37,719 nucleotides of DNA from contig CALVIS010000006.1 in NCBI GenBank assembly GCA_944331805.1, positions 1 to 37,719 on the forward strand. The letters are read 5' to 3'. This DNA is from an uncultured Bacilli bacterium. GTDB taxonomy: Bacteria; Bacillota_I; Bacilli_A; RF39; UBA660. The notes under the pieces were generated by a model. That model saw nothing but the letters and a program-made list of their open reading frames with translations. It made no database searches and was not told where the DNA came from. Made by a program: the position numbers and the translations under genes. Below, piece by piece: positions 22,608 through 31,456 of the stretch (the first letter of the stretch is position 1; every line of letters begins with the position of its first letter).

Positions 22608-23735
22608 TTGCGAAAAAGGCAGAAAATTGATTTAACTATTGTTATACCTATTGTCTTGTTTTTTATTATAAGTATTACTACTATATATAGTGCGATGACT
22701 TATCTTTCTCCTGATAATGGGAACTTGGCTTTAAAACAAGCGATATGGTATTTAGTAGGAGTTGTTATAATTGTAATACTTTTTAAGCTTAAAAATGATT
22801 ATCTTTATAGGAATGCTTGGTTTTTCTATATTATAGGAAATATTTTACTAGTATCTCTATTACTCTTTGCACCAGAGATAAATAATAGTAAGTGTTGGTT
22901 TGTTATTCCTTATATTGGTAGTTTCCAGCCAAGTGAGTTTATGAAGATTTTTATTATGCTAGTCCTTGCTGTGATGATATCTAATTTTAGAGAGACAACA
23001 GACCATCCTAGTATTAAAGAAGAGTTTATCTTTATTATAAAGACTTTAATAGTTGTGTTAATTCCTAGTGTTTTAACATTCTTAGAGCCTGATACTGGCT
23101 CTGTTATGATTTATTTTATAATTTATTTCTGTATGATGTTTACATCAGGAATTAGGCTTAGATGGTTTGTTATTTTAGGAGTTATAATTGCTATTATGCT
23201 AAGTTTAGTGTTAGGATGTTATTTCTTAAATGAGGATTTATTTGTAAGTATCTTTGGTACTGATTTATATTATAGATTTGATAGAATATTAGATTGGCAA
23301 AATGGTAGTGGATTACAACTTGAAAATGCCCTAGCGGCGATTGGTTCTGCAGGAGTGTTTGGACATGGATTTAACCAGACTCCAATATATTTCCCAGAGT
23401 CTGGTACTGACTTTATCTTTGCTGTTTATGCTTCTAACTTTGGACTTTTAGGAGCGATAGTTTTAATTGCAATTATCATTTTCTTTGATACAAGATTAAT
23501 TAATATGGCAACTAAAAAGATAGCTTCAAGGGATAAATTTGTTCTAGCAGGTATTATTGGAATGCTTGTATTTCAACAAGTACAAAATATAGGAATGACA
23601 GTTGGACTCTTACCTATTACAGGAATTACACTACCATTTATTAGTTATGGTGGTAGTAGTTTATTATCTTACTTAATATTAGTTGGTATTATTTTAAATA
23701 TAGGTAATGAAAAAGAAAGAGAATATAATATTTAA
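22608..23735 (+). CDS. RodA/FtsW/SpoVE-family peptidoglycan polymerase (RodA-like)
   Basis: A SEDS glycosyltransferase that polymerises lipid II with a partner class B PBP. About 375 residues and ten membrane segments. Family marks are SFQPSEFMKIF, EPDTGSVMIYF, AIGSAGVFGHGFNQTPIYFPESGTDFIFAVYASNFG (with the conserved Asp in TDFIF) and the ending GITLPFISYGGSSLLSYLILVGIILNI. The usual E-E after TDFIFA is A-S here, which is odd. The TTG at 22608 is chosen because AAAGGA lies 10 bp upstream; an ATG at 22587 has no ribosome binding site. RodA is more likely than FtsW from length; a sporulation SpoVE role is possible given the coat genes beside it. Confidence 0.85.
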   Translation: MRKRQKIDLTIVIPIVLFFIISITTIYSAMTYLSPDNGNLALKQAIWYLVGVVIIVILFKLKNDYLYRNAWFFYIIGNILLVSLLLFAPEINNSKCWFVIPYIGSFQPSEFMKIFIMLVLAVMISNFRETTDHPSIKEEFIFIIKTLIVVLIPSVLTFLEPDTGSVMIYFIIYFCMMFTSGIRLRWFVILGVIIAIMLSLVLGCYFLNEDLFVSIFGTDLYYRFDRILDWQNGSGLQLENALAAIGSAGVFGHGFNQTPIYFPESGTDFIFAVYASNFGLLGAIVLIAIIIFFDTRLINMATKKIASRDKFVLAGIIGMLVFQQVQNIGMTVGLLPITGITLPFISYGGSSLLSYLILVGIILNIGNEKEREYNI

Positions 23736-23768
23736 AAAAGAAGACCTATAGACTAGTCTTCTTTTTTT
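23734..23768. terminator. Bidirectional terminator after the RodA-like gene
   Basis: AAAAAGAAGAC pairs with GTCTTCTTTTT across a 10-nt loop, with T7 on the plus side and T6 on the minus side. It serves the RodA-like gene and the convergent Nudix gene. Confidence 0.9.
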
Positions 23769-23795
23769 GGGTTCAAATATATTTTTGTCATTTAT

Positions 23796-24347
23796 CTATG
23801 ATTTTAATTTTTTTATCATTCTTTTATTAGTAGGTCTTGTAAAATCAACAATATTATTACCATATGCTTCTTCTAAAGGAATCCATTTGACTCCCTTATT
23901 CTCATCTTCTTTAATTTTTAGTGGCTCTTTATCATTTCCTTCTAGGATGAAGACAACATCTAGATGAGTATGAGCGGAAACATATTTTCCTCTTTTTATA
24001 TGACCAATAGTTGGATAAGCTGCAATAGCATAAATAGAATTGTCTAGTACTTTTACTTTTAATCCTGTTTCTTCTAGAACTTCACGAACTGCTACTGATA
24101 GTAAATCTTCTTCTCCATCAGCGTGGCCACCTGGATAAATCCAATTATCATATATATTATGATATACTACTAGCATTTTTGTTTTGTCTTCATTAACTAC
24201 AAAAGCAGAAGCGGTAATATGACCAAACTCATTATTTCTAGTTAAAACATCTTCAAAAGTATTAATCCATTTTAAGAAATACTCTTTATCTTTAGCTTCT
24301 ATTTCATCATAAGGTACATATTCTTCTATTTTACTTTTTAAATTCAT
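23796..24347 (-). CDS. Nudix hydrolase
   Basis: A 183-residue hydrolase of nucleoside-diphosphate-linked compounds; the substrate is not evident. The Nudix box is complete: GGHADGEEDLLSVAVREVLEETG matches G-x5-E-x7-R-E-x2-E-E-x-G. The preceding IYDNWIYPGG is the usual lead-in. The ATG at 24347 follows GGAGGTGT; the longer frame would begin inside the upstream gene. It forms a tight minus-strand unit with the deoxyribosyltransferase-like gene and the glycosyltransferase. Confidence 0.88.
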   Translation of the reverse strand: MNLKSKIEEYVPYDEIEAKDKEYFLKWINTFEDVLTRNNEFGHITASAFVVNEDKTKMLVVYHNIYDNWIYPGGHADGEEDLLSVAVREVLEETGLKVKVLDNSIYAIAAYPTIGHIKRGKYVSAHTHLDVVFILEGNDKEPLKIKEDENKGVKWIPLEEAYGNNIVDFTRPTNKRMIKKLKS

Positions 24348-24349
24348 TT

Positions 24350-24745
24350 TTACACCTCCAATAATTTTATCCATCCAAGTTTTAACCATAAATTAATTTC
24401 TTCATAACTTTGTACATTAACACTTGGCATTCTTAATATTAATATTTGAATATTTTTATTATAAACTAACTTTTGCATTAAAGCAAAAGTTAATTCAGCA
24501 AAAGTTTCCGCACCTATATAACCATCTATTCCTTCTTTAGTTTCATTCATAACAAATAGCATATCTGCCCTTGTTATATTTTCAAAAAAATCTTTATGTA
24601 TTTTAGGATATAGTTCCATAAATTTTTCTTTTTCTATTGGTCTAGGATAGTCTAATATATTAAAGCCTTTATTTTCAAAATATTTTATCCAATAGTTTAT
24701 ACTATCTTGAAGTTTAGCACTTCCAGAAATAACTACTTTTTTCAT
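24350..24745 (-). CDS. Nucleoside 2-deoxyribosyltransferase-like protein
   Basis: A 131-residue single-domain protein with a Rossmann-like start (KKVVISGSAKL) and the motif YIGAETFAELTFALMQ, where the Glu of GAETFAE-type sequences is the usual catalytic residue of nucleoside 2-deoxyribosyltransferases. The ADMLFVMNE strand also fits. The family is broad (it includes 5'-nucleotide hydrolases and TIR-like relatives), so the substrate is unknown. The ATG overlaps the glycosyltransferase TGA by 4 bp. Its end lies 2 bp from the Nudix start. Together with the Nudix enzyme it suggests nucleotide clean-up. Confidence 0.65.
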   Translation of the reverse strand: MKKVVISGSAKLQDSINYWIKYFENKGFNILDYPRPIEKEKFMELYPKIHKDFFENITRADMLFVMNETKEGIDGYIGAETFAELTFALMQKLVYNKNIQILILRMPSVNVQSYEEINLWLKLGWIKLLEV

Positions 24746-25761
24746 TTGTTTTTTCCTTTAAATACTTCTTCATATACTTCTTTTAACTGTTTACCTACTG
24801 TCTTTATATCACAAGCTTCTGCTATCTTTCTAGCTCCTTTACTTACACTTTTTAACTCGCCATTTAAAAACATTTTTATTTTCTTTTCAAATTCATCTAC
24901 ATCTTTCGCTTTATAAACATTAACTCCATCTGTTAGATAATTAAAGATTGGGATATCTCTTATTATAGTATTAGTTTCCATAGCACATGCTTCAATAATA
25001 GGAATACCTTCAGTCTCTTCAAAAGTTGGGAATAAATATAAATCACATCCTCCTAGGGCTTCTCTTATCATTTCTTGTGGTACATGACCTGGAAACTTAA
25101 TATTAGGTAAGTCTTTGGCATCTTTTAAAGCTTTTTTAACATCACTAGTCGCGGCTGCGACTGGACTTGAACCAAACCAAATAAACTTATATTTAGGTAG
25201 ACGTTTGGCGAGTTCTACAAAGTCAACTATTCCTTTTCTTCTACTGTATATTCCTATACCTACTATTACCTTATCATCTTTTTTATAACCATATCTTTTA
25301 CGAAAAGAGTCTTTATAAGATTTATCAGGCTTAAAGAAGTCTAATTCTAAACCATTAGAGATAGCGACTATTTTCTTATCTTCTAGTCCTTTATAATGCT
25401 CTAAGATATTTTTAGAATATTCTGTAGGTGTTACAATAATATCTCCATAGCGATAACATTTTATTATCCACCACTTAAATAGTTTACTTGTTAGATGTCC
25501 AAAGATAAAACCATCACGATAATCTTCTTCTGTTGAATGGGCATGATAAACTATTTTTATGCCTTTCTTTTTTAGTTTTCTGGCAAGAAAATATGACTTA
25601 AAAAAATATGTATTAATATGAGCGATATCATAATTATCATTTATATCAGTAGTATAAGGAATATTCTCTAACTCTAAAGCTTTCATTTGATGCTGTATCG
25701 CTTTACCTAGACCACTTACTCCTATTACTTTTAATCCTTCTGCATATAATAAAACTTTCAT
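24742..25761 (-). CDS. GT4 glycosyltransferase, CpoA-like glycolipid synthase
   Basis: A 339-residue retaining glycosyltransferase with the GT-B fold. The N-terminus MKVLLYAEGLKVIGVSGLGKAI and the block DIAHINTYFFKS...YHAHSTEEDYRDGF closely resemble streptococcal CpoA, which adds the second sugar to glucosyl-diacylglycerol. The C-terminal donor site is GIGIYSRRKGI, then FPTFEETEGIPIIEACA, the E-x7-E motif. It probably makes a diglycosyl-diacylglycerol for the membrane or as lipoteichoic-acid anchor; the exact sugar cannot be read from sequence. The ATG follows AGGGAGTGA. Confidence 0.8.
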   Translation of the reverse strand: MKVLLYAEGLKVIGVSGLGKAIQHQMKALELENIPYTTDINDNYDIAHINTYFFKSYFLARKLKKKGIKIVYHAHSTEEDYRDGFIFGHLTSKLFKWWIIKCYRYGDIIVTPTEYSKNILEHYKGLEDKKIVAISNGLELDFFKPDKSYKDSFRKRYGYKKDDKVIVGIGIYSRRKGIVDFVELAKRLPKYKFIWFGSSPVAAATSDVKKALKDAKDLPNIKFPGHVPQEMIREALGGCDLYLFPTFEETEGIPIIEACAMETNTIIRDIPIFNYLTDGVNVYKAKDVDEFEKKIKMFLNGELKSVSKGARKIAEACDIKTVGKQLKEVYEEVFKGKNK

Positions 25762-25813
25762 CTACTTCACTCCCTGCTACAATAATAACATATTTTTTTT
25801 TGCAAATAAACTA

Positions 25814-25843
25814 TTGACAAGTGTTTTTTTACTATGATATAAT
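25814..25843 (+). promoter_or_regulatory. Sigma-A promoter of tRNA-Ala
   Basis: TTGACA (25814-25819) and TATAAT (25838-25843) are both perfect consensus, with an 18-bp spacer containing a T7 run. It is the strongest promoter in the window and lies 20 bp before the tRNA. Confidence 0.9.
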
Positions 25844-25862
25844 CGATTTGTTCTTAAGCGAT

Positions 25863-25938
25863 GGGGAATTAGCTCAGCTGGGAGAGCGTCACGTTTGCAC
25901 CGTGAAGGTCAGGAGTTCGATCCTCCTATTCTCCACCA
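25863..25938 (+). tRNA. tRNA-Ala (anticodon TGC)
   Basis: A 76-nt tRNA with encoded CCA. Acceptor GGGGAAT pairs with ATTCTCC, discriminator A. The anticodon loop is TTTGCAC (TGC), and the T loop TTCGATC is canonical. It stands alone rather than in the tRNA operon, with its own promoter and terminator. Confidence 0.97.
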
Positions 25939-25950
25939 TATAGAATTTAT

Positions 25951-25974
25951 CCTCTGTTTATCAGAGGTTTTATT
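25951..25974 (+). terminator. Terminator of tRNA-Ala
   Basis: CCTCTG (25951-25956) pairs with CAGAGG (25962-25967), followed by TTTTATT, 12 bp after the CCA end. Confidence 0.85.
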
Positions 25975-26020
25975 ATACATAAAAATTAAGTTAGGCTTGT
26001 TCTAGCTTTTTTTGTCATAA

Positions 26021-26704
<684 letters not shown>

Positions 26705-26758
26705 TATATTTTTCTCTAGTATAGATACTGCTACTTCTGCTGAAATTATAATTTATGC

Positions 26759-26792
26759 AAAAAGACCTAGAACTTGATTTCTAGGCCTTTTT
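26759..26792. terminator. Bidirectional terminator between the collagen-like gene and dedA
   Basis: CCTAGAA (26766-26772) pairs with TTCTAGG (26779-26785), flanked by A-rich and T5 sequences on both sides. The dedA stop codon (26781) lies in the right arm. Confidence 0.85.
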
Positions 26793-27407
26793 ACTTTGTT
26801 TCTTTTTTCTTATTACGAACCAGTAGTAAAGTGCTACTACAAATATTATTACTAATATTATTAAGATTATATTAGAGAAGTTATCTAAGTAACCAACTAT
26901 TGTTTCCCATTTATCCCCTACTATACTACCTACTATTATTAAAACTGTATTCCAGATTAGAGAACCTGATATAGTATAAAGTAAAAACTTTTGCATAGGC
27001 ATCTCACTCATACCTGCAGGAATAGATATTAAACTTCTTACAATTGGTATAAATCTACAGAAGAAAACTGTTTTATTACCTTTAGTATCAAACCACTTAT
27101 CAGCTTTTTCTATATCACTAGCTTTTAATCTTAATACTTTACCTATTTTACCATTTATTATTCTTTTTAATCTTTCTTTATTAAAGATTTTACCAATATA
27201 ATAAAGTACTATAGCTCCAACTAGTGAACCTAATGTCGCTGCAAGTATCATTATAGGTATATTTAAAGTGGTATAAGTAGTCATAAAACCACCAAATACT
27301 AATATTACCTCAGATGGTATTGGTGGGAAAATATTTTCTATTGCAATTAATAGAAAGACTCCTAAATAACCAACTTGTTCCATTATATTAATTATTATCT
27401 GTTCCAT
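26781..27407 (-). CDS. DedA family membrane protein
   Basis: A 208-residue polytopic membrane protein of the DedA/VTT superfamily, some members of which flip undecaprenyl phosphate or phospholipids. Family marks are FPPIPSEVILVFGGF in the N-terminal half and FFCRFIPIVRSLISIPAGMSEM in the middle (the F-x-x-R-F-x-P-x-x-R...P-A-G motif), then SGSLIWNTVLIIVGSIVG. The lysine-rich C-terminus is cytoplasmic. The ATG follows AAGGAG. It lies 61 bp after spoIVFB on the same strand. Confidence 0.9.
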   Translation of the reverse strand: MEQIIINIMEQVGYLGVFLLIAIENIFPPIPSEVILVFGGFMTTYTTLNIPIMILAATLGSLVGAIVLYYIGKIFNKERLKRIINGKIGKVLRLKASDIEKADKWFDTKGNKTVFFCRFIPIVRSLISIPAGMSEMPMQKFLLYTISGSLIWNTVLIIVGSIVGDKWETIVGYLDNFSNIILIILVIIFVVALYYWFVIRKKKQSKKA

Positions 27408-27468
27408 ATATTTCTCCTTCTACTTTCTTTGTCTTTTTAATTATAACATCTATAGTAGTAATATGTCA

Positions 27469-28236
27469 CTATAATTTATCTTTATATTTTCTTAATAAGT
27501 ACTCTTCTTCTAAAAAGTATTTATCATTAATCTTAATTAGGTGATGATAATCTCTTTTAAAGTCTTTAGTCCTCTTTACTATTTTACTTTTTTTAAACTT
27601 ATATTTATGTAAGTATCTTTCTAAAATAAACTTTTCTAAATAATAATTTATATTTCTTTTTTCAGTTATTAGTTTTACTACTAAAAGAATTATTATTAAT
27701 AAGATATTTATAGTAGGATTATAGAAAAAGATAAGGGCAATAAGACTAAGAAAGATGAATGATATAAAATAAATTATTTTAAAGCTTAACTGATAGGAGG
27801 TTAAATAACAGATAAGTATCTGCATTATTCTTCCTCCATCTAAAGGATATATTGGTAAAAGATTAAAGGTGAGAATGCTATAATTAATAGTAGTTATTAT
27901 TTCTTGATAGTTATAGAAATATGGTATTTTTAATAAAATGCTATAGCCTATTAATTGCATAACTGGTCCCATTAAGAGAACTATTAACTCTTCTTTTAAG
28001 GGGCAGTTCACTTCATGTGTAAACTTAGATACTCCTCCATAAGGATAGAAAACTATTTTATCTACTTCCCAATTAAAGATATAAGCGGTAAAAAAGTGCC
28101 CACTTTCATGGATTAAAAGAAGAAGAGTCGTTATAAATATTAAATTAAAATATCCAGATAGAAAAGATAAAACTATTAGAAAGTAGCAACTGGGATGAAT
28201 AGTTATTCTACTTAATATACTCTTTATAGTCGACAA
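27469..28236 (-). CDS. spoIVFB: Stage IV sporulation intramembrane metalloprotease SpoIVFB
   Basis: Site-2-type protease that cleaves pro-sigma-K in the outer forespore membrane. The 255 residues start with ILSRITIHPSCYFLIVLSFLSGYF, like Bacillus SpoIVFB (KIHVHP...). The zinc site is LLIHESGHFF (HExxH) and LLPIYPLDGGRI supplies the third ligand (the NPDG-type motif). There are about six membrane segments and a basic C-terminal domain. The start is TTG at 28236 behind AGAGGG, overlapping spoIVFA by 29 bp, so the two are translationally linked. No sigK gene is in the window. Confidence 0.9.
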   Translation of the reverse strand: MSTIKSILSRITIHPSCYFLIVLSFLSGYFNLIFITTLLLLIHESGHFFTAYIFNWEVDKIVFYPYGGVSKFTHEVNCPLKEELIVLLMGPVMQLIGYSILLKIPYFYNYQEIITTINYSILTFNLLPIYPLDGGRIMQILICYLTSYQLSFKIIYFISFIFLSLIALIFFYNPTINILLIIILLVVKLITEKRNINYYLEKFILERYLHKYKFKKSKIVKRTKDFKRDYHHLIKINDKYFLEEEYLLRKYKDKL

Positions 28237-28789
28237 AGTTACCCTCTTTTTGGAATGCTAGATAGAGATTTGTATCTATAACTTCTCCTATTAGAGAACC
28301 TTTTTCTACATAATCATACATATTGACACTACTATTAACATTACCATAAAAAACATCTACACCATTAACTTGTTGGACGATAACTGTTTTACCATACTTA
28401 TCTTTATTTCCTATAAAAACAACTATTCCACTATCTATGGCTTTTACTAAGTAATTTGATTTAACTGTTAATTTAACACCATCTTCATACATACTTTTAT
28501 CAGTATAGACTAAATCTTCATTAAAAACTTCTTTTGTCTCATTAGACTCTTCCTTTGTACCTAAGAAATATTTATCATAAAGCGTTTTAAAGTCAGTAAA
28601 TGGTAGTGATGTGTTATAAACATATTTATTAAAATTACTTTTAAATTTTAGATTAGTTTTAAATCCTATTAAAAGAATAAGAGTTACTATTATAGTTAGT
28701 AATACTTTTGTAATAAAGACTCTTATATGCTTTTTTAAATTGTTATTATGTTGTGGTTCTTTCTTCTTATAAAATTTAGATTCTACCAT
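28208..28789 (-). CDS. spoIVFA: Stage IV sporulation protein FA (SpoIVFA-like)
   Basis: Holds SpoIVFB in an inhibited complex until forespore signals arrive. The 193 residues have a basic cytoplasmic N-terminus, one membrane segment (about 27-44) and a C-terminal M23/LytM-like domain (VKAIDSGIVVFIGNKDKYGKTVIVQ, VDVFYGNVNSSVNMYDYVEKGSLIGEV). The domain lacks the HxH and HxxxD zinc ligands of active M23 peptidases, as is known for SpoIVFA. Identification relies on this domain layout and on the adjacent spoIVFB. The ATG follows GTGGTGAT. Confidence 0.85.
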   Translation of the reverse strand: MVESKFYKKKEPQHNNNLKKHIRVFITKVLLTIIVTLILLIGFKTNLKFKSNFNKYVYNTSLPFTDFKTLYDKYFLGTKEESNETKEVFNEDLVYTDKSMYEDGVKLTVKSNYLVKAIDSGIVVFIGNKDKYGKTVIVQQVNGVDVFYGNVNSSVNMYDYVEKGSLIGEVIDTNLYLAFQKEGNFVDYKEYIK

Positions 28790-28804
28790 TTATATCACCA
28801 CTTA

Positions 28805-28812
28805 ATTATATG
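28805..28812 (-). promoter_or_regulatory. Candidate sigma-E -10 site of spoIVFA-spoIVFB
   Basis: CATATAAT on the minus strand matches the sigma-E -10 CATACAMT in 7 of 8 positions and lies 15 bp before the spoIVFA start. In Bacillus spoIVF is sigma-E dependent. I see no good -35, so this is tentative. Confidence 0.35.
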
Positions 28813-28824
28813 TGTAAAACATAA

Positions 28825-28852
28825 GAAAAAGACATCAGTTTAAATGTCTTTT
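28825..28852 (-). terminator. Hairpin at the end of mreD
   Basis: AAAAGACAT (28827-28835) pairs with ATGTCTTTT (28844-28852) across 8 nt. On the minus strand it is followed by TC, so the U tract is TTTTTC. It would separate vegetative mreCD transcription from spoIVFAB. Confidence 0.7.
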
Positions 28853-29335
28853 ATGTGGCATATATTTACAAATTAAATATAATATTTCTCCATAGATAAT
28901 GTTTAGTATTAGACTATTGTATATTAAATAAAGAGTACTTTCTATAGAAACAGGTACGACATTAAAGATAAATAGACTAAGAGAGAAAATAGTTTGATAA
29001 ATTACTATTACTAGTATAGTTAAAAATAAATTTGTTAGAAGATTAAGTTCCATTTTCTTATAGATAAAGCTTACTATTAGTCCTATTAATAAAAAGAAAA
29101 TAGCATTGGTAAATAAGAGATTAGTATAGAATAAATCATAAAGGAAACCTGTTATACCTACTAAAATATAATAATCTTTATCTTTTTTCTTAAAGAAGGG
29201 ATAGATTATAACAATGCTTATTAAAGTAAAGTATGGAGTAAATAAAGATAAGTCTCCCATCATAAAGGGAAGAAAATTACTTAAGATACCATCTAAGAAT
29301 AAAGAGATGATAACTATTACTACTTGAAATATCAC
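28835..29335 (-). CDS. mreD: Rod shape-determining protein MreD
   Basis: A 166-residue membrane protein of the elongasome with about five or six membrane segments. Recognised by topology, length, the PFFKKKDKDYYILVGITGFLYDLFYT pattern (the family's G-x-x-x-D-x-x-Y/F) and its 4-bp ATGA overlap with mreC. It lies just before spoIVFA, as mreD does (with minCD between) in Bacillus. Confidence 0.88.
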   Translation of the reverse strand: MIFQVVIVIISLFLDGILSNFLPFMMGDLSLFTPYFTLISIVIIYPFFKKKDKDYYILVGITGFLYDLFYTNLLFTNAIFFLLIGLIVSFIYKKMELNLLTNLFLTILVIVIYQTIFSLSLFIFNVVPVSIESTLYLIYNSLILNIIYGEILYLICKYMPHKRHLN

Positions 29336-30129
29336 TGTTTTTCCTCCTTAAGAACAGTAACATAGTGAATATTATTAAAGTTTTGGGTAGTCTTTACTCC
29401 TAAAGTCTTACTTAGTCCATACTTATCATTAGTAACTTGTTCTACTTCTCCTATATATATACCTCTTGGAAACATTCCACCTAAACCACTAGTTGTTACT
29501 ACATCACCTTTGTTAATATCTACCCTGCTATCTACTCCACTGATTAATACTAAATTATTCTCTTTATCATAACCACTAAGTATGGCAGTCGTTTCTCCTG
29601 TTGTCGTAGCGATAGAAACAGATACTTTGTTATTTACATCATTAGCAGTTATTAGTTTTATCTCACTAGAATAATTAGTAACATTTTGAATTTTACCGAT
29701 GAGTCCATCTTTAGTAATGGCAACCATATTCTTCTTTAAGCCATCCTTACTACCTTTATCTATTGTTAGAGTCTGATACCAATAACTTCTATTTCTAGTA
29801 ATAACTGTAGCATTTACTACATCATAACCTGTTAATGTTTGGTTTAAATCTAAAGTATCACGAAGTTGTTCTATTTCTTCTTCTAAATGAACATTTAAAT
29901 TCTTCTGGATTACATAACTTTCTGTTAAGTCAGTATCTTTATCAGCATTAAGAGATGTAAAGGGTAACATTACTCCTTTCATAACAATAGTAGCGGCATC
30001 TTTAAAGAATGATTCTACTACTGTTAACTTTCTATTAGATGATAGAGAGTAAAATAAAACAAAAAAGGCTATGATTATAACGACAATGATAATAATAATT
30101 TTTCTTCTTTTTTTACTTTTTCTATACAT
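29332..30129 (-). CDS. mreC: Rod shape-determining protein MreC
   Basis: A 265-residue bitopic protein that links MreB/RodA to wall synthesis outside the membrane. One membrane segment follows a very basic start (YRKSKKRRK). A coiled coil follows (about 65-95, VIQKNLNVHLEEEIEQLRDTL). The MreC beta domains carry NATVITRNRSYWYQTLTIDKGSKDGLKKNM, GLIGKI and VVTTSGLGGMFPRGIYIGEV, all typical. ATG 30129 follows AAAGGA; the longer frame starts inside the intergenic region without support. mreB is not adjacent. Confidence 0.93.
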   Translation of the reverse strand: MYRKSKKRRKIIIIIVVIIIAFFVLFYSLSSNRKLTVVESFFKDAATIVMKGVMLPFTSLNADKDTDLTESYVIQKNLNVHLEEEIEQLRDTLDLNQTLTGYDVVNATVITRNRSYWYQTLTIDKGSKDGLKKNMVAITKDGLIGKIQNVTNYSSEIKLITANDVNNKVSVSIATTTGETTAILSGYDKENNLVLISGVDSRVDINKGDVVTTSGLGGMFPRGIYIGEVEQVTNDKYGLSKTLGVKTTQNFNNIHYVTVLKEEKQ

Positions 30130-30181
30130 AGTATCTATTCCTTTCAAAGTTTAGTATACTAATAACTTTTTATTTTTGCAA

Positions 30182-30859
30182 TTAATCTAGCAAATTATTT
30201 TCTAAAAAACTAAAATATTTACTTTCACTAACTATTAAATGGTCATAGATTAAAACACCATGGATTCTCCCTAATTCTATTAAATAATTAGTAAACTCTA
30301 TATCTTTAGGACTAGGATTAACACTTCCTGAAGGATGATTATGAATACATATTATATAACTGGCACTAACTTTATAAGCTTCTTTAAATATTTCTCTTGG
30401 ATGAACATTACTTTTAGTCATAGTACCTTTAAATAATAATTTACTACTAAGTACTTTTTTCTTACTATCTAGATAGATACAATAAAAGCATTCTTGTTTT
30501 AGTCCATAAAAAAATGATTTGCAGTAGTTATAAATATCTTTAGCATTAGTTAATTTTATATTGTTATTTTCTTCTTCTAGAAATATTCTTTTACCAAGTT
30601 CTACCATAGCAAGGATTTTAGTGGCTTTTACAGGCCCTATTCCTTTTATTTTAGTAAGTTCTTGATAATTTAGATTAACAAAGTTTTTCATGCTTCTAAC
30701 TTCCTTTAAAAGAACAAAAGCAAGTTCATTAGCATTAACATTCTTTACACCTTCTCCAAGAATAATGGCTAAGAGTTCACTACTAGATAGACTGTTAGCA
30801 CCTTTTTTAATTAATTTTTCTCTAGGTCTTTCACTTTTTGGTATTTCTTTTATTTTCAT
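30182..30859 (-). CDS. radC: RadC family JAB-domain protein
   Basis: A 225-residue protein of the RadC/UPF0758 family, role uncertain (once linked to DNA repair). The N-terminal helix-hairpin-helix region has LTKIKGIGPVKATKILA. The C-terminal JAB metal site is CIHNHPSGSVNPSPKDIEFT (H-x-H-P-S-G-x8-D), complete. The ATG follows AAGGGGGT. Its position between a SpoIIB-like gene and mreC is that of Bacillus radC (ysxA). Confidence 0.93.
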   Translation of the reverse strand: MKIKEIPKSERPREKLIKKGANSLSSSELLAIILGEGVKNVNANELAFVLLKEVRSMKNFVNLNYQELTKIKGIGPVKATKILAMVELGKRIFLEEENNNIKLTNAKDIYNYCKSFFYGLKQECFYCIYLDSKKKVLSSKLLFKGTMTKSNVHPREIFKEAYKVSASYIICIHNHPSGSVNPSPKDIEFTNYLIELGRIHGVLIYDHLIVSESKYFSFLENNLLD

Positions 30860-30901
30860 TTTTGACCCCCTTCATTTATATTTTATACAATAATTTAAAT
30901 T

Positions 30902-31354
30902 TTACTCTAAAACAAATTCTTGATAGTTAGCTAGTACTACTTCATTAATAGAAGTTATCTCATCATTTGATTTAGCTTTGTTAAGTAGGACATCCATTTG
31001 TTCAAGAGTTGCTAGGAATTCTTCATTTTCAATACTCATTTTCTTAATAGAAGCATTAATATCTTCTTCATTATACATTTTCTTTAACTTTTCTAAATTA
31101 TCATTAGATGATGTTATGGCAAGATAAACAATATAATTAGCATCTTCTTTAACTATTAGATAGGGATCTATATTAGAGACTGCCTTTTTAGCCTGTTCTT
31201 CTGTACTATATGATCCTTCCATTAAAAAATAAGTGCTATTAACTTCTTTAATAACAGTCTCTGATTCTAGTTTGTACTGTTCAAATAAAAAATTACCTAG
31301 TACTGCTCCTATTAATATTGCCACTAACATTGTTATAAAAAAACTCTTTGTCAT
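30902..31354 (-). CDS. SPOR-like membrane protein at the SpoIIB position
   Basis: A 150-residue protein with a short cytoplasmic start, one membrane segment (about 4-24, ITMLVAILIGAVLGNFLF) and an outer domain that looks like a SPOR domain (YFLMEGSYSTEEQAKKAVSNI, then VYLAITSSNDNLEKLKKMYNEEDINA), followed by helices. In Bacillus the order spoIIB-maf-radC-mreB-mreC-mreD-minCD-spoIVFA-spoIVFB is known; here this gene is exactly at the spoIIB end. SpoIIB is a SPOR protein that helps engulfment, so the assignment is reasonable but not proven. ATG 31354 follows GGTGAT; the longer frame runs into the Spo0A box region. Confidence 0.6.
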   Translation of the reverse strand: MTKSFFITMLVAILIGAVLGNFLFEQYKLESETVIKEVNSTYFLMEGSYSTEEQAKKAVSNIDPYLIVKEDANYIVYLAITSSNDNLEKLKKMYNEEDINASIKKMSIENEEFLATLEQMDVLLNKAKSNDEITSINEVVLANYQEFVLE

Positions 31355-31397
31355 TATTATCACCGTCTTTATATTATCAAAAGATATTTCACTATTT

Positions 31398-31404
31398 TGT
31401 CGAA
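31398..31404 (+). promoter_or_regulatory. Spo0A box in the divergent region before the SpoIIB-like gene
   Basis: Exact TGTCGAA (context TTTTGTCGAAAGT), 44 bp before the SPOR-like gene and 53 bp before the divergent lipoprotein gene. On the minus strand TCGACA could serve as -35, with GATAAT 19 bp downstream. Confidence 0.5.
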
Positions 31405-31456
31405 AGTTGTAGTAAAATTTTAAGAAAAGTGATAAATTAATAATAGGAGGAAACAT

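Noticed and set aside
28226-28232. TGTCGAC, a near match to a Spo0A box
   Set aside because: It lies in the coding start of spoIVFB and differs at the last base.
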